This document shows positions 1-7,710 of a stretch of 19,577 nucleotides of DNA, piece after piece. Position numbers and translations under genes: made by a program. Under the pieces are notes generated by a model. The model worked only from the letters and a program-made list of their open reading frames with translations, was not told the DNA's origin and did no database searches. Source of the stretch: Enterobacteriaceae bacterium UBA2655 (GTDB lineage Bacteria; Pseudomonadota; Gammaproteobacteria; Enterobacterales; Enterobacteriaceae); the NCBI GenBank assembly GCA_002359495.1, contig DENB01000061.1:1-19577 (forward strand), written 5' to 3'. Each line of letters begins with the position of its first letter. The stretch's first letter is position 1.

Positions 1-462
1 GGCGGCCACGCCCACTGGCTGCTTCAGCACCAGGATACGTCTGTCGTCGCTGGGCGCCGGAATGGTGTCGCCATAGATGCGGCGCGCCTCCTCGGCAAAC
101 CACTTCACAAAGCTGGCGCCGTAGATCACTTCGCCCTTCGCCTCCGCCAGCGGTTTGCCCTGCTCCGCCGTCATGATGGCGGCGAGATCGTCGGCGTTGT
201 CGAGGATCAGCTGATACCATTTCTCCAGCAGCGCGGCGCGTTGCGCGTTCGGCGTTTTTCCCCAGGCGACGCGCACCGATTCGGCGTAAGCGATCGCCTG
301 CTCTGTCTCTTCCGCGCCCAGCGCCGGGACCGTGGCCAGGGTAGCGCCGGTCGCGGGATCGATTACCGGCAGCGTCGCGCCCTGGCGGGCGTCCTGCCAG
401 CGACCGGCGAACAGCGCCTGCTGGCGTAATAAATCATTATCTTTGAGTGTTAAACGTGACAT
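1..462 (-). CDS. gabD: Succinate-semialdehyde dehydrogenase, N-terminal part (runs off left edge)
   Basis: Aldehyde dehydrogenase superfamily; oxidises succinate semialdehyde to succinate with NAD(P)+ in the cytoplasm, the last step of GABA breakdown. Only the first 154 residues are in the window, out of roughly 480 in the family, so the catalytic Cys and Glu are not visible. The visible part matches GabD closely by eye: an N-terminal LLRQQALFAGRW segment, then AEQGKPLAEAKGE, FVKWFAEEARRIYGDTIP and a KQPVGV strand near the edge. The start ATG (460-462 on the minus strand) is preceded by a good GGAGAGG ribosome site. It is transcribed divergently from the O-methyltransferase gene. No gabT or gabP is visible on this side, so whether it is in a gab operon cannot be told. 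Paralogous aldehyde dehydrogenases are the main alternative. Confidence 0.85.
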   Translation of the reverse strand, partial: MSRLTLKDNDLLRQQALFAGRWQDARQGATLPVIDPATGATLATVPALGAEETEQAIAYAESVRVAWGKTPNAQRAALLEKWYQLILDNADDLAAIMTAEQGKPLAEAKGEVIYGASFVKWFAEEARRIYGDTIPAPSDDRRILVLKQPVGVAA

Positions 463-648
463 AGCCTCTCCTTTTTTTGTCTGCTTCCACTCTATCGCGT
501 TGATACAGCGGATAATGGTTTTCTCCGCCGGCGGAAAGGCGCCAGCCTCTGTTTTACGGGCGGAAAAAAAATTTTATGCCGTCTCTTGCGCCGCAAGGTT
601 AACGCTGCCCGCCGCTGCTAAGCTCATCTTTTTGCCGGGAGAAACAGC
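463..648. promoter_or_regulatory. Divergent intergenic region between gabD and the O-methyltransferase
   Basis: This 186-bp gap must carry the promoters of both divergent genes. It contains A/T-rich blocks around 565-580 and a small inverted repeat (CTTGC/GCAAG near 587-599). No convincing -35/-10 pair was found on either strand, so the promoters are not placed. Short reading frames crossing it look spurious. Confidence 0.35.
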
Positions 649-1326
649 ATGAATGAAAAAGAGTGGCAGGCGGTGGATGACTATTTCGCCGGGACGCTGG
701 TCAGGCAGGATGCACAGCTACAGCAGACGCTGGATCGCAATCAGCAGGCGGGATTGCCGGCGATCGACGTCGCGCCCAATCAGGGCAAGATGCTGCACCT
801 GCTGGCGCGCATGATGCAGGCGAAAACGATTCTGGAAATCGGCACGCTGGGCGGCTACAGCACGATATGGCTGGCGCGCGCCCTGCCGGAAACGGGACGG
901 CTGATCACTCTGGAATTCGACGAGAAGCACGCCGCTGTCGCCCGGGAGAATATCGCCCGCGCCGGCGTGGCGGACAAAGTGGAGATCCGCGTCGGCCCGG
1001 CGCTGGAGAGCCTGCCCGCGTTGCAGTCGCTCGCCCCGTTCGATCTCTTTTTTATCGATGCGGACAAGCGTAACAACCCGCACTATTTACGCTGGGCGCT
1101 GAAACTGGCGCGGCCCGGCAGCGTAATCATCGCCGACAACGTGGTGCGCAGCGGCCGCATTACCAATGCCGGGAGCGGCGACGCCAATATTCAGGGGCTG
1201 CGTCAGTTTCTCCGCCTGGCGGGCGAGGATCCCTGCCTGAGCGCCACGGCGGTACAGACGCTGGGCGGCAAAGGCTGGGACGGTTTTTTTCTGGCGATCG
1301 TGGAGAGCGTGCCGACTCAGATCTGA
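649..1326 (+). CDS. SAM-dependent O-methyltransferase (catechol O-methyltransferase-like family)
   Basis: Predicted 225-residue cytosolic methyltransferase of the class I, cation-dependent O-methyltransferase family (Methyltransf_3 type), which methylates catechol-like hydroxyls using S-adenosylmethionine. Visible motifs: the SAM-binding loop EIGTLGGYS at residues 63-71, an acidic strand end (LEFDE, 88-92) that would hold the ribose, and the metal-binding set FIDADK (135-140) with ADN (162-164). The length is normal for bacterial members. The start ATG follows GGGAGAA at a good distance. The true substrate is unknown; bacterial homologues are often promiscuous toward catechols and flavonoids. 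The gene is convergent with cbl and overlaps its 3' end by 10 bp. Family assignment is secure and function is not. Confidence 0.88.
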   Translation: MNEKEWQAVDDYFAGTLVRQDAQLQQTLDRNQQAGLPAIDVAPNQGKMLHLLARMMQAKTILEIGTLGGYSTIWLARALPETGRLITLEFDEKHAAVARENIARAGVADKVEIRVGPALESLPALQSLAPFDLFFIDADKRNNPHYLRWALKLARPGSVIIADNVVRSGRITNAGSGDANIQGLRQFLRLAGEDPCLSATAVQTLGGKGWDGFFLAIVESVPTQI

Positions 1327-2279
1327 AAATCGATTGCCGCTTCCTCTTCCGCCGCCTGGTAGGAGAGCGCCTGCCGCTTAATCTCTTCCAGCGACAGATT
1401 GGCGTTGCAAAGCTCCAGGAACTGCCAGACGTAGTTACGCTGTAGCTGACCGCGCTTCAGGCCGAGCCAGACGGTGCTGGCGTCAAACAGGTGATGCGCG
1501 TCGACGCGCGTCAGATCGTCATCGTCCTCTGTCTGGCAGGCCTGATCGGCAAGGATGCCTACCCCCAGCCCCAGCTCCACATAGGTTTTCACCACGTCGG
1601 AATCCTGCGCGCTGAGCACAATATCGGGTTTAAGCCCGGCGGCCTGAAAGGCGCGATCGACCCGCGAGCGGCCGGTGATGCCCTGCCGGTAGGTAATCAG
1701 CGGATAACGGCTGAGCATATTGAGCGAGACCGACTCGGCCTGCGCCAGTTCATGCTGTTTCGGCACCAGCAGCGCATGGTGCCAGCTGAACCAGGGAAAC
1801 GCCGCCAGGCTGGGGTTATTGACTAACTGTTCGCTGGCGATGCCGACATCCGCCTCGCCCGCCAGCAGCATGGTGACGATCTCCTGCGGCGACCCCTGGT
1901 TGAGTTCGAGGCGGACGTTAGGATAGAGCTGGCGGAAAGCTTTGATGACGCGCGGCAGGCTGTAGCGCGCCTGGGTATGGGTGGTGGCGATGGTCAGCAC
2001 GCCGCTGGTTTCATTGGTGAACACATCCGCCAGGCGACGGACTTTGCCCGCCTCATCGAGGATGCGCTCTGCAATATTTAACAGGGCTTTGCCCGGCTCC
2101 GTCATGCCTAGCAGCCGTTTACCGCGGCGGATAAAGATCTCGACGCCCAGCTCCTCTTCTAGATCGCGTATATGGCGGCTGACCCCAGACTGCGAGGTAT
2201 AGAGCGTATTGGCGACTTCCGTCAGGTTAAACTCACAGCGCGCTGCCTCGCGGATAATTTTAAGTTGCTGGAAATTCAT
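1317..2279 (-). CDS. cbl: LysR-type regulator Cbl (sulfate-starvation / alkanesulfonate use)
   Basis: Predicted 320-residue LysR-family activator. In E. coli, Cbl (316 residues) switches on ssuEADCB and tauABCD during sulfur starvation and is itself under CysB control. The sequence is very close to Cbl from its first residues (MNFQQLKIIREAAR) to its QI C-terminus. The winged helix-turn-helix lies at about 19-40 (LTEVANTLYTSQSGVSRHI). The effector pocket keeps the residues that bind sulfate or adenosine phosphosulfate in the CysB/Cbl group: T100, T102 and Q103 in TTHTQARYSLP, and T202 in GITGRSR. That pocket separates it from other LysR proteins, and the short acidic C-terminus separates Cbl from CysB. 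The start ATG is preceded by AGGAGAAAGAG. It lies downstream of nac on the same strand but 623 bp away, so it probably has its own promoter. Confidence 0.95.
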   Translation of the reverse strand: MNFQQLKIIREAARCEFNLTEVANTLYTSQSGVSRHIRDLEEELGVEIFIRRGKRLLGMTEPGKALLNIAERILDEAGKVRRLADVFTNETSGVLTIATTHTQARYSLPRVIKAFRQLYPNVRLELNQGSPQEIVTMLLAGEADVGIASEQLVNNPSLAAFPWFSWHHALLVPKQHELAQAESVSLNMLSRYPLITYRQGITGRSRVDRAFQAAGLKPDIVLSAQDSDVVKTYVELGLGVGILADQACQTEDDDDLTRVDAHHLFDASTVWLGLKRGQLQRNYVWQFLELCNANLSLEEIKRQALSYQAAEEEAAIDFQI

Positions 2280-2902
2280 ACCTCTTTCTCCTGTAGCCTG
2301 CCTCTGTTTCTTGTATGTTAAGAAGGGTTATCCATAGCAACAAATAATAAAAAAAGGCGCGTTATGCAGAAAAGTAATATACGAGGATGAGGTCTGCTGA
2401 CCGGAAACGCGCCGGCATTTCATGGCGGGGGATCGGCTGGCGCAGGGCTGTTCTTCTGTCGCAGCGAGGGCCGCTGGCGCGGGGCGGTATGCTGGTGCTG
2501 AGCGGGTTTCGATCGCCAAAACGTGGCGCAGCTTCAGCCCGCCCGTGTGGGCGACCGACAAGAGGCGCCCCAACACCCCCCGCCGCCAGCCATGATTTCT
2601 TTAAGCGATGTCATTGCTGAAAGTTCGTTTACGCGCCTTCAGATTACGCAGTGTTAAAACAGAAATGATGAACGTGCAGGCGGGCTTCCGACGCGCTGAG
2701 GAGGGAGCGGAGACCGGGACGAGCCGCATGGATGCGGCGAATATTGCGAATCCCGACCGGTCGCGGAGGCCGGAGCGAGTGACGAGGGGACAGCGCGCAG
2801 CGCTGCGCGGAGGCTGCCGGTCGTGGGGATTGTTAAAGGGCCTTTGATCCGGCCCCTTAACACGGCCGCATGTGCTGCGGCCCCTGAAACAGCCTGCCGC
2901 CC
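2280..2902. other. Non-coding interval between nac and cbl
   Basis: This 623-bp stretch carries no convincing gene. The part next to cbl (about 2280-2390) is AT-rich and should hold the cbl promoter and CysB sites, but no clear -35/-10 pair was found. The rest is very GC-rich and full of inverted repeats (described separately). Short open frames here, such as the plus-strand one at 2608-2847, have odd Arg/Ala/Gly-rich composition and look like accidents of base composition. Confidence 0.6.
2660..2890. repeat. GC-rich structured intergenic element with nested inverted repeats
   Basis: Several strong inverted repeats stand close together: GCCGCAT-GG-ATGCGGC at 2723-2738, enclosed by CGGGA (2715-2719) and TCCCG (2751-2755); a perfect 16-bp palindrome CGCGCAGCGCTGCGCG at 2794-2809; a long stem from GTTAAAGGGCC to GGCCCCTTAAC at 2832-2861 with one mismatch; and GGCCGCA-TGTGC-TGCGGCC at 2864-2882. 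The word CCGGTCG occurs twice (2757-2763 and 2817-2823). No T-tract follows the last hairpins, so they are not clear intrinsic terminators, though they lie just past the end of nac. The composition suggests a dispersed intergenic repeat of the genome, but this cannot be shown from one copy. Confidence 0.45.
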
Positions 2903-3820
2903 TTAACTCACCAGCATCAGCTCGCGGTCTTCCACCAGCGGTTTATTCAGCAACGCCAGCAGAACGTTCTTCACCGCCTGGGCGGACGGCGAAAGCGGCA
3001 GACGGGCTGAGACGTTCAACGACAGCGGCAGGTTCAGCGACGGGCTGTTGATGCGCGCCATCCAGGCGTTGGTTGAACTTACCAGCGCGCGCGCCGCAGA
3101 CTCCGGCAGCACGGTGACGCCCATGCCGCTGGAAACCGCAGCGGTCAGGGTGGCGAGCGATTCGATCTCGCCGATGATACGCGCGCTCAAACGGCGCAGC
3201 GAGAAGGCTTCATCGACGCGTTTGCGCACGGCGCTGTAATCGCGTGGCAGAAACAGGCTCATCTGCGCTACATCGGCCAGATCCACTGTCTGTCCCGGGC
3301 AGTCGGTCGCGCCCACCAGATACAGCTCCTCTTTCATCAGCGGAATGCTGCTGATGCCCGCTGTCGGCGCACGGTCGTACAGCACCGCCATATCGAGCTG
3401 GCCGTTCATCACTTTTTCATTCAGCGACGCGCCGCTGTTCTCATGCAGATACACCAGCACATCGGGATATTGATCGCGCACCGTCTGCAACAGCGGCATG
3501 GTCAGCGACGAGGCCGCCGTGCCGGGCGCCAGGCCGATGGAGACTTGGCCGTTCAGCGCCTGGCCGGCGTTGATTACCGCCGTCTGCGCCTGCTCGCACT
3601 GACGCAGAATCGTCCGCGCATGCGCATAAAGGATCTTGCCCGCCTCGGTGGGCGTAACGCCGCGTTTGGTACGGATTAACAACTGCTGGTCCAGCTCGTT
3701 TTCCAGCGTGGCGACCTGTTGACTGAGCGCAGGCTGCGCGATATGCAGCACTTCTGCCGCCTGTGTCAGGCTGCCGATATCGACGATTTTTACAAAATAT
3801 TTCAGTCGTCTTAAGTTCAT
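2903..3820 (-). CDS. nac: Nitrogen assimilation control protein Nac (LysR family)
   Basis: Predicted 305-residue LysR regulator, the same length as Klebsiella and E. coli Nac. Nac is made under nitrogen limitation and then, without a small effector, activates or represses sigma-70 genes such as hut, put, ure and gdhA, linking the sigma-54 NtrC response to sigma-70 promoters. The N-terminus (RRLKYFVKIVDIGSLTQAAE, 4-23, continuing to QPALSQQVATLE) is almost identical to known Nac and contains the helix-turn-helix at about 17-37. Leu111 and Leu125, reported to matter for Nac tetramer formation, are present, and the protein ends in LVS as expected. The ATG follows GGAGGC. A sigma-54 promoter and an NtrC enhancer lie upstream, which supports the assignment strongly. 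Confidence 0.96.
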   Translation of the reverse strand: MNLRRLKYFVKIVDIGSLTQAAEVLHIAQPALSQQVATLENELDQQLLIRTKRGVTPTEAGKILYAHARTILRQCEQAQTAVINAGQALNGQVSIGLAPGTAASSLTMPLLQTVRDQYPDVLVYLHENSGASLNEKVMNGQLDMAVLYDRAPTAGISSIPLMKEELYLVGATDCPGQTVDLADVAQMSLFLPRDYSAVRKRVDEAFSLRRLSARIIGEIESLATLTAAVSSGMGVTVLPESAARALVSSTNAWMARINSPSLNLPLSLNVSARLPLSPSAQAVKNVLLALLNKPLVEDRELMLVS

Positions 3821-3897
3821 GTTGCCTCCGTCAAAGATCCCCGAATACCAAAGTCATGGTTTTGTTTTAAGCCTGTCGGCTTGATGGTGAGGAAGAT

Positions 3898-3913
3898 TGC
3901 AATATGCAGGCCA
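3898..3913 (-). promoter_or_regulatory. Sigma-54 (-24/-12) promoter of nac
   Basis: On the minus strand the sequence reads TGGCCTGCATATTGCA, an excellent match to the RpoN consensus TGGCAC-N5-TTGCA with the invariant GG and GC 10 bp apart. Transcription should start near 3888, giving a leader of about 68 nt before the nac ATG. Known nac genes of Klebsiella and E. coli are sigma-54 dependent, so the match fits the gene. Confidence 0.85.
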
Positions 3914-3980
3914 GGTTTAATCCGGCGCGTCAGACCATGCGCCAGAATTTTCCTAAGGGACGAAAAAATAAGCGTTTCTG

Positions 3981-4000
3981 ATTACCCCTTTCGGGGTAAC
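3981..4000. repeat. Short hairpin between the nac promoter and its enhancer
   Basis: TTACCCC (3982-3988) pairs with GGGGTAA (3993-3999) around a 4-nt loop. It sits upstream of the nac start site, so it would not be in the nac transcript. It may be a protein site or just chance. Confidence 0.3.
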
Positions 4001-4042
4001 AGGCAAAGAACAGACAAGAGAAATCGGAGCAGAACAACAAAT

Positions 4043-4059
4043 TGCACCGGAACGGTGCG
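4043..4059. promoter_or_regulatory. NtrC binding site (enhancer) for nac
   Basis: TGCACCGGAACGGTGCG is a near-perfect match to the NtrC dyad TGCACC-N5-GGTGCA. Its centre lies about 163 bp upstream of the predicted nac start, close to the position of the NtrC enhancer in known nac genes. A weaker second dyad is seen 22 bp further on (4065-4081, right half TGTGCA), two helical turns away, as expected for cooperative NtrC binding. Confidence 0.8.
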
Positions 4060-4149
4060 AAATATGCGAGTCAGGTGTGCAAAAAAGTGATGACCCGAGG
4101 ATGAATTTTAGCGCAGCCTGCCATCGCGACAGCGGACAGATGAGTGCGA

Positions 4150-4180
4150 AAGGCGCGTGGCGACGGGCGTCACGCGCCTT
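4150..4180 (-). terminator. Terminator of the sugar ABC transporter operon
   Basis: GGCGCGTG (4152-4159) and CACGCGCC (4171-4178) form a perfect 8-bp stem, extended by flanking A/T pairs. It lies about 45 bp beyond the permease stop codon. The T-run on the minus strand is short (TTT), so termination may be partial. The stem also separates this operon from the nac enhancer. Confidence 0.6.
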
Positions 4181-4222
4181 TTACCTTGCCAGGCGGTCAG
4201 CAGGTTAGCTTATGTCCCGCCA

Positions 4223-5254
4223 TCAGCGTTTCTTACGGTTGCGGTGCATATCGATGGAGACAGCGGCCACAATAATGATGCCTTTGATGATGTCCTGCAC
4301 ATAGGCGTCGACACCGACGAAAGTGAAGCCGCTCTTAATCAGCCCGAGGATCACCGCGCCGATCAGCGTTCCCGTTATCCGTCCCACGCCGCCCATCAGG
4401 CTGCTGCCGCCGATCACCGCCGCCGCGATGGCGTCCAGCTCATAGGTCATCCCCATGCTCGACTGGCCGCTGCTGACGCGCGCCGCCAGCACCACCCCCG
4501 CCAGGCCGGAGAGCGCGCCGGCGATGGTGTAGACGATGATCAAATACTTATTCACCTTGATGCCGGAAACCTTCGCCGAGGTCATGTTGCCGCCGATGGC
4601 GTAAACATATTTCCCGTAACGCGTATGTTTCAGGGCGATATGGAATATCACCGCCACCACCAGAAAGATAATCACCGGCATAGCGCCCTGGCCGATAGCG
4701 GTAAAGCCGTCGGAAAGGAAGCTGATCGGGTTGCCCTGCGTGTAATATTGCGCCAGACCGCGCGCCGACACCATCATCCCCAGCGTCGCGATAAACGGCG
4801 GGATGCCGGTGCGGGTGATCAGTACGCCGTTGACCAGTCCGCACAGCAGCCCCACCCCGATGCCCGCCGCGATGGGGATCGCCGCAGGCAGGTTAACCAG
4901 CGACGGAAACATCGGCGAGAGGCTGTCCGAGGTTTGCGCCAGGCTGGCGGCCACCACCGCCGTCAGGGCGATGACCGATCCCGACGAGAGGTCGATGCCG
5001 GTGGTGATAATGACCTGGGTCACGCCCACGGCGATAATCCCGATAATCGCCACCTGCAGCACGATCAGCACCAGCCGGTTGGGGTTCAGCAGAAAGGATT
5101 GATCGCGCACGTACCAGCCGGCGATTTCGAAAATCAGCGCAATGCCGACCATAACAATAAAGATGCCGGTATCTTTCGGCAATCGGTGGCGCAGGCTGCC
5201 GAAAAAGGATGTCGGTTCAGTTGCCCGTGGGGCAGTTACTTTAATATTGCTCAT
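4223..5254 (-). CDS. Sugar/polyol ABC transporter permease (RbsC/inositol-type)
   Basis: Predicted 343-residue inner-membrane permease of the CUT2 family, forming the homodimeric channel of a ribose/inositol-type importer. It has many hydrophobic segments from about residue 30 to the end, and the family's conserved GIDLSSGSVIALT motif in the first half. The second half holds YAIGGN, GVGRITGTLIGA and the VDAYVQDIIKGIIIVAAV ending. The stretch around NPISFLSDGFTAIGQGAMPV and the QDIIKG ending remind me of annotated myo-inositol permeases, so inositol or a related polyol is a possible substrate; this is inference from memory. It is the last gene of a three-gene operon, starting 15 bp after the ATPase gene. 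Confidence 0.88.
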   Translation of the reverse strand: MSNIKVTAPRATEPTSFFGSLRHRLPKDTGIFIVMVGIALIFEIAGWYVRDQSFLLNPNRLVLIVLQVAIIGIIAVGVTQVIITTGIDLSSGSVIALTAVVAASLAQTSDSLSPMFPSLVNLPAAIPIAAGIGVGLLCGLVNGVLITRTGIPPFIATLGMMVSARGLAQYYTQGNPISFLSDGFTAIGQGAMPVIIFLVVAVIFHIALKHTRYGKYVYAIGGNMTSAKVSGIKVNKYLIIVYTIAGALSGLAGVVLAARVSSGQSSMGMTYELDAIAAAVIGGSSLMGGVGRITGTLIGAVILGLIKSGFTFVGVDAYVQDIIKGIIIVAAVSIDMHRNRKKR

Positions 5255-5269
5255 AGAATGTCTCGCGCC

Positions 5270-6754
5270 TCACTCGGATGCCAGCGACAAAATGGTTTCC
5301 TGATCGGCCTCTTCTTTATTCAGAATGCCGGTAATGCGGCCTTCATGCATCACCATTACCCGGTCGCTCATGCCGAGGATTTCCGGCAATTCTGAAGAGA
5401 CCATGATGATAGCCACGCCGCGGTTGGCCAGTTCACTGATCAGACGATAGATTTCCGCTTTGGCCCCTACGTCGATACCGCGCGTAGGCTCATCGAGGAT
5501 CAGAATTTTCGGCTGAGCCAGCAGCCAGCGCGCGATCAGCACCTTCTGCTGATTGCCGCCGCTCAGGTTATTGATGATTTGATCCATGGTCGGCGTCTTG
5601 ATGTTGAGACGGCGAATCTGCTCCATACAGTCCTGCGCCATTTTTACGTGGCTGACGAAACCGCTTTTGCCGATGTACTCCGGCATATTGACGATGCTCA
5701 TGTTCTCCAGCACCGAAAGCACCAGAAACAGGCCCGACTTTTTGCGATCCTCAGTGAGAAACGCCATGCCTTTTTCGATGGCGGTCGAGGGGGAATCGAT
5801 GGTGGCGGGCACGCCGTCGATCAGCACTTCGCCGCTGTCGTAATGGGCCATGCCGAACAGGCATTCCATCACTTCGCTGCGTCCGGCGCCTACCAGCCCG
5901 GCGACGCCCAAAATCTCGCCGCGACGCAGGGAAAAGCTGACGTCATGGAACAGATCTTTGCTGGTCAGATTGCGTACCGTCAGCACCTCTTCGCCGATGG
6001 CGTTGTTGAATTTCGGAAAAAGCTGCGTCAGTTCTCGCCCGACCATCTGGGTGATCAGCGACTGGCGGGTGAAGCTGGCGGTGTGGTCGCTGCCGACCCA
6101 GGCGCCGTCGCGGAAGATACTGACCTCATCGGTAATGGCGAAGATCTCATCCATTTTGTGACTGATGTAAATGATCGCTTTCCCCTGCTCGCGCAGGTCG
6201 CGGATAATGGTGAACAGGTGCGCCACTTCGCCTTCGGTCAGCGCCGAGGTCGGTTCGTCCATGATCACCACGTCCGCGTTCCAGGAGACCGCTTTGGCGA
6301 TCTCCACCATCTGCTGCGCGGCGATGCTGAGATCCCCCACCAGCCGATCGGCCCGCAGCCGGATGTTGAGCTTGTTCAGCAACTCCTGCGTCTGCTTATT
6401 AAGCTTGCCGTGATCGACGAAGCCATATTTCATCGGCTCGCGGCCCAGCCAGATATTTTCCGCTACCGTCATATAGGGCACCAGATTCAGCTCCTGGTGA
6501 ATCATCGAAATGCCGGAATGCAGCGCGTCCATGGTGTCCTCAAATTCCACCGGCTCCCCTTTAATGCGAATGGTTCCCTTATCGGGACGATAGATCCCGA
6601 TAAGGCATTTCATTAAGGTGGATTTGCCTGCGCCGTTTTCGCCCATCAGGGCATGTACCGAGCCGGGGCGCACGCGCAGCGAGACGTTGTCCAGCGCCTT
6701 CACCCCGGGGAAGAACTTGCTGATGCCTTCAGCTTCAAGCGCAAAAGCGGTCAT
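5270..6754 (-). CDS. Sugar/polyol ABC transporter ATPase with two nucleotide-binding domains (RbsA/MglA-like)
   Basis: Predicted 494-residue cytoplasmic ATPase that drives the importer. Domain 1 has Walker A GENGAGKST (38-46), a Q-loop near Q87, signature LSIAAQQM (142-149), Walker B VVIMDEP (162-168) and the switch His at 199. Domain 2 has a degenerate P-loop GLVGAGRSE (286-294), as usual in this family, with a canonical signature LSGGNQQK (397-404) and Walker B ILILDEPTRGID (417-428). The two-domain layout and length are typical of CUT2 transporters for ribose, galactose, xylose or inositol. The start follows a very strong GGAGGTGAT ribosome site. The gene lies between the binding-protein and permease genes. 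The substrate cannot be read from the ATPase. Confidence 0.93.
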   Translation of the reverse strand: MTAFALEAEGISKFFPGVKALDNVSLRVRPGSVHALMGENGAGKSTLMKCLIGIYRPDKGTIRIKGEPVEFEDTMDALHSGISMIHQELNLVPYMTVAENIWLGREPMKYGFVDHGKLNKQTQELLNKLNIRLRADRLVGDLSIAAQQMVEIAKAVSWNADVVIMDEPTSALTEGEVAHLFTIIRDLREQGKAIIYISHKMDEIFAITDEVSIFRDGAWVGSDHTASFTRQSLITQMVGRELTQLFPKFNNAIGEEVLTVRNLTSKDLFHDVSFSLRRGEILGVAGLVGAGRSEVMECLFGMAHYDSGEVLIDGVPATIDSPSTAIEKGMAFLTEDRKKSGLFLVLSVLENMSIVNMPEYIGKSGFVSHVKMAQDCMEQIRRLNIKTPTMDQIINNLSGGNQQKVLIARWLLAQPKILILDEPTRGIDVGAKAEIYRLISELANRGVAIIMVSSELPEILGMSDRVMVMHEGRITGILNKEEADQETILSLASE

Positions 6755-6786
6755 ACATCACCTCCGTACGGCTGGAACCCAATGAG

Positions 6787-7710
6787 TTATTTAAGGTTGC
6801 GGCTGGCGAACTGTTGGTAGTTCTCTTTGGTGATCAGCTGGTAAGGAATATCCACCACTTTCTGCACCTCTTGCCCGTTCGCCAGTTTCACAGCGGTTTG
6901 TACCGCGCCTTCGCCCTGCCCCTGGGCATCCTGAAATACGGTGGCGACCATTTTGCCATTCTTGATCATCTGCAGCGCATCGGGCGTGCCGTCGACGCCG
7001 GCAATCAACACCTTATTGCTGTTTTTGCCTAACGCCTGCAACGCGCCGATCGCCATTTCGTCATTGTTCGAGGCGATGGCGTTGATATCGTCGCCGGCGG
7101 TCATCCAGTTGCTCACCACGTCGACCGCGTCATTACGCATGAACTTCGCAGTTTGCTTCTGAATGATTTTGATATCGGGATATTTCGCCACTACCGCTTC
7201 CACGCCTTTGGTGCGTTCGCGCGTCGATTCGTTAGCCAGGTCGCCCAGTAAAATGGCGACGTTGCCCTTGCCGTTCATCGCCTTCGCCAGCGCCTCCATT
7301 TGCAGACGGCCCGCCAGTTCCGAATCGGAACCGACATAGGCCATCTTGCCGGTTAACTCCGCCGCAGGACGACGATTGACGAAAATCAGCGGGACGTTGG
7401 CGCGGCTCGCCTGATCCATGATCGGCTTCACGGCGTTGGTATCCACCGGATTGACGATAATCGCGTCTACCCCCTGGCCGATAAAGTTTTGCACCTGCTG
7501 CAGCTGCTGTGAGACGTCGCCTTTGGCATCTTCGACCTGCCCTTTCACGCCCTCTTTCTGCATCTCTTTCTGAATGGCGGTGCGCACGATGGTGAGGAAG
7601 TTGTCGTCAAACAGCGCCATGGAGACGCCGACCTGAATATCTTTTGCCATGGCGGCGGCAGGCAACATGCAGGCTAACAGGGACGTTACGATCGCTTTTT
7701 TAAAGTTCAT
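6787..7710 (-). CDS. Periplasmic sugar/polyol-binding protein of the ABC transporter
   Basis: Predicted 307-residue periplasmic binding protein of the ribose/galactose family (Peripla_BP_4 type). A clear signal peptide (two lysines, then a hydrophobic core) ends in AMA, with cleavage likely after residue 22. The mature protein begins with a strand and the motif GVSMALFDDNFLT, followed by GVDAIIVNPVDTNAV, PLIFVNRRP, a hinge region with NNDEMAIGALQAL, and VLIAGVDGTPDALQ. The FDDNFLT segment resembles inositol- or rhizopine-type binding proteins more than RbsB in my recollection, giving a tentative polyol substrate. It is the first gene of the operon and would be made in the largest amount. No dedicated regulator is adjacent. 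Confidence 0.9.
   Translation of the reverse strand: MNFKKAIVTSLLACMLPAAAMAKDIQVGVSMALFDDNFLTIVRTAIQKEMQKEGVKGQVEDAKGDVSQQLQQVQNFIGQGVDAIIVNPVDTNAVKPIMDQASRANVPLIFVNRRPAAELTGKMAYVGSDSELAGRLQMEALAKAMNGKGNVAILLGDLANESTRERTKGVEAVVAKYPDIKIIQKQTAKFMRNDAVDVVSNWMTAGDDINAIASNNDEMAIGALQALGKNSNKVLIAGVDGTPDALQMIKNGKMVATVFQDAQGQGEGAVQTAVKLANGQEVQKVVDIPYQLITKENYQQFASRNLK

Larger units (their letters stand above)
3821..4222. other. Long upstream control region of nac
   Basis: The 402-bp gap between nac and the end of the ABC operon has no credible gene. It contains the sigma-54 promoter, the NtrC enhancer and a terminator for the upstream ABC operon, with an AT-rich spacer between enhancer and promoter that would suit DNA looping. 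No IHF site was assigned. Confidence 0.6.

Noticed and set aside
332..652. Plus-strand frame of 106 codons running from inside gabD to the methyltransferase start
   Set aside because: It starts antisense to gabD and crosses the promoter region; no ribosome site and no protein-like pattern.
2608..2847. Plus-strand frame of 79 codons between nac and cbl
   Set aside because: It overlays the GC-rich inverted-repeat region, and its composition follows from those repeats; kept only as part of the repeat finding.
4157..5395. Plus-strand frame of 412 codons opposite the ABC permease
   Set aside because: Antisense to a clear permease gene and very rich in His, Asp, Gln and Arg, typical of a reverse-strand shadow.
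5579..6616. Plus-strand frame of 345 codons opposite the ABC ATPase
   Set aside because: Antisense to an ATPase with all motifs intact; no family resemblance of its own.
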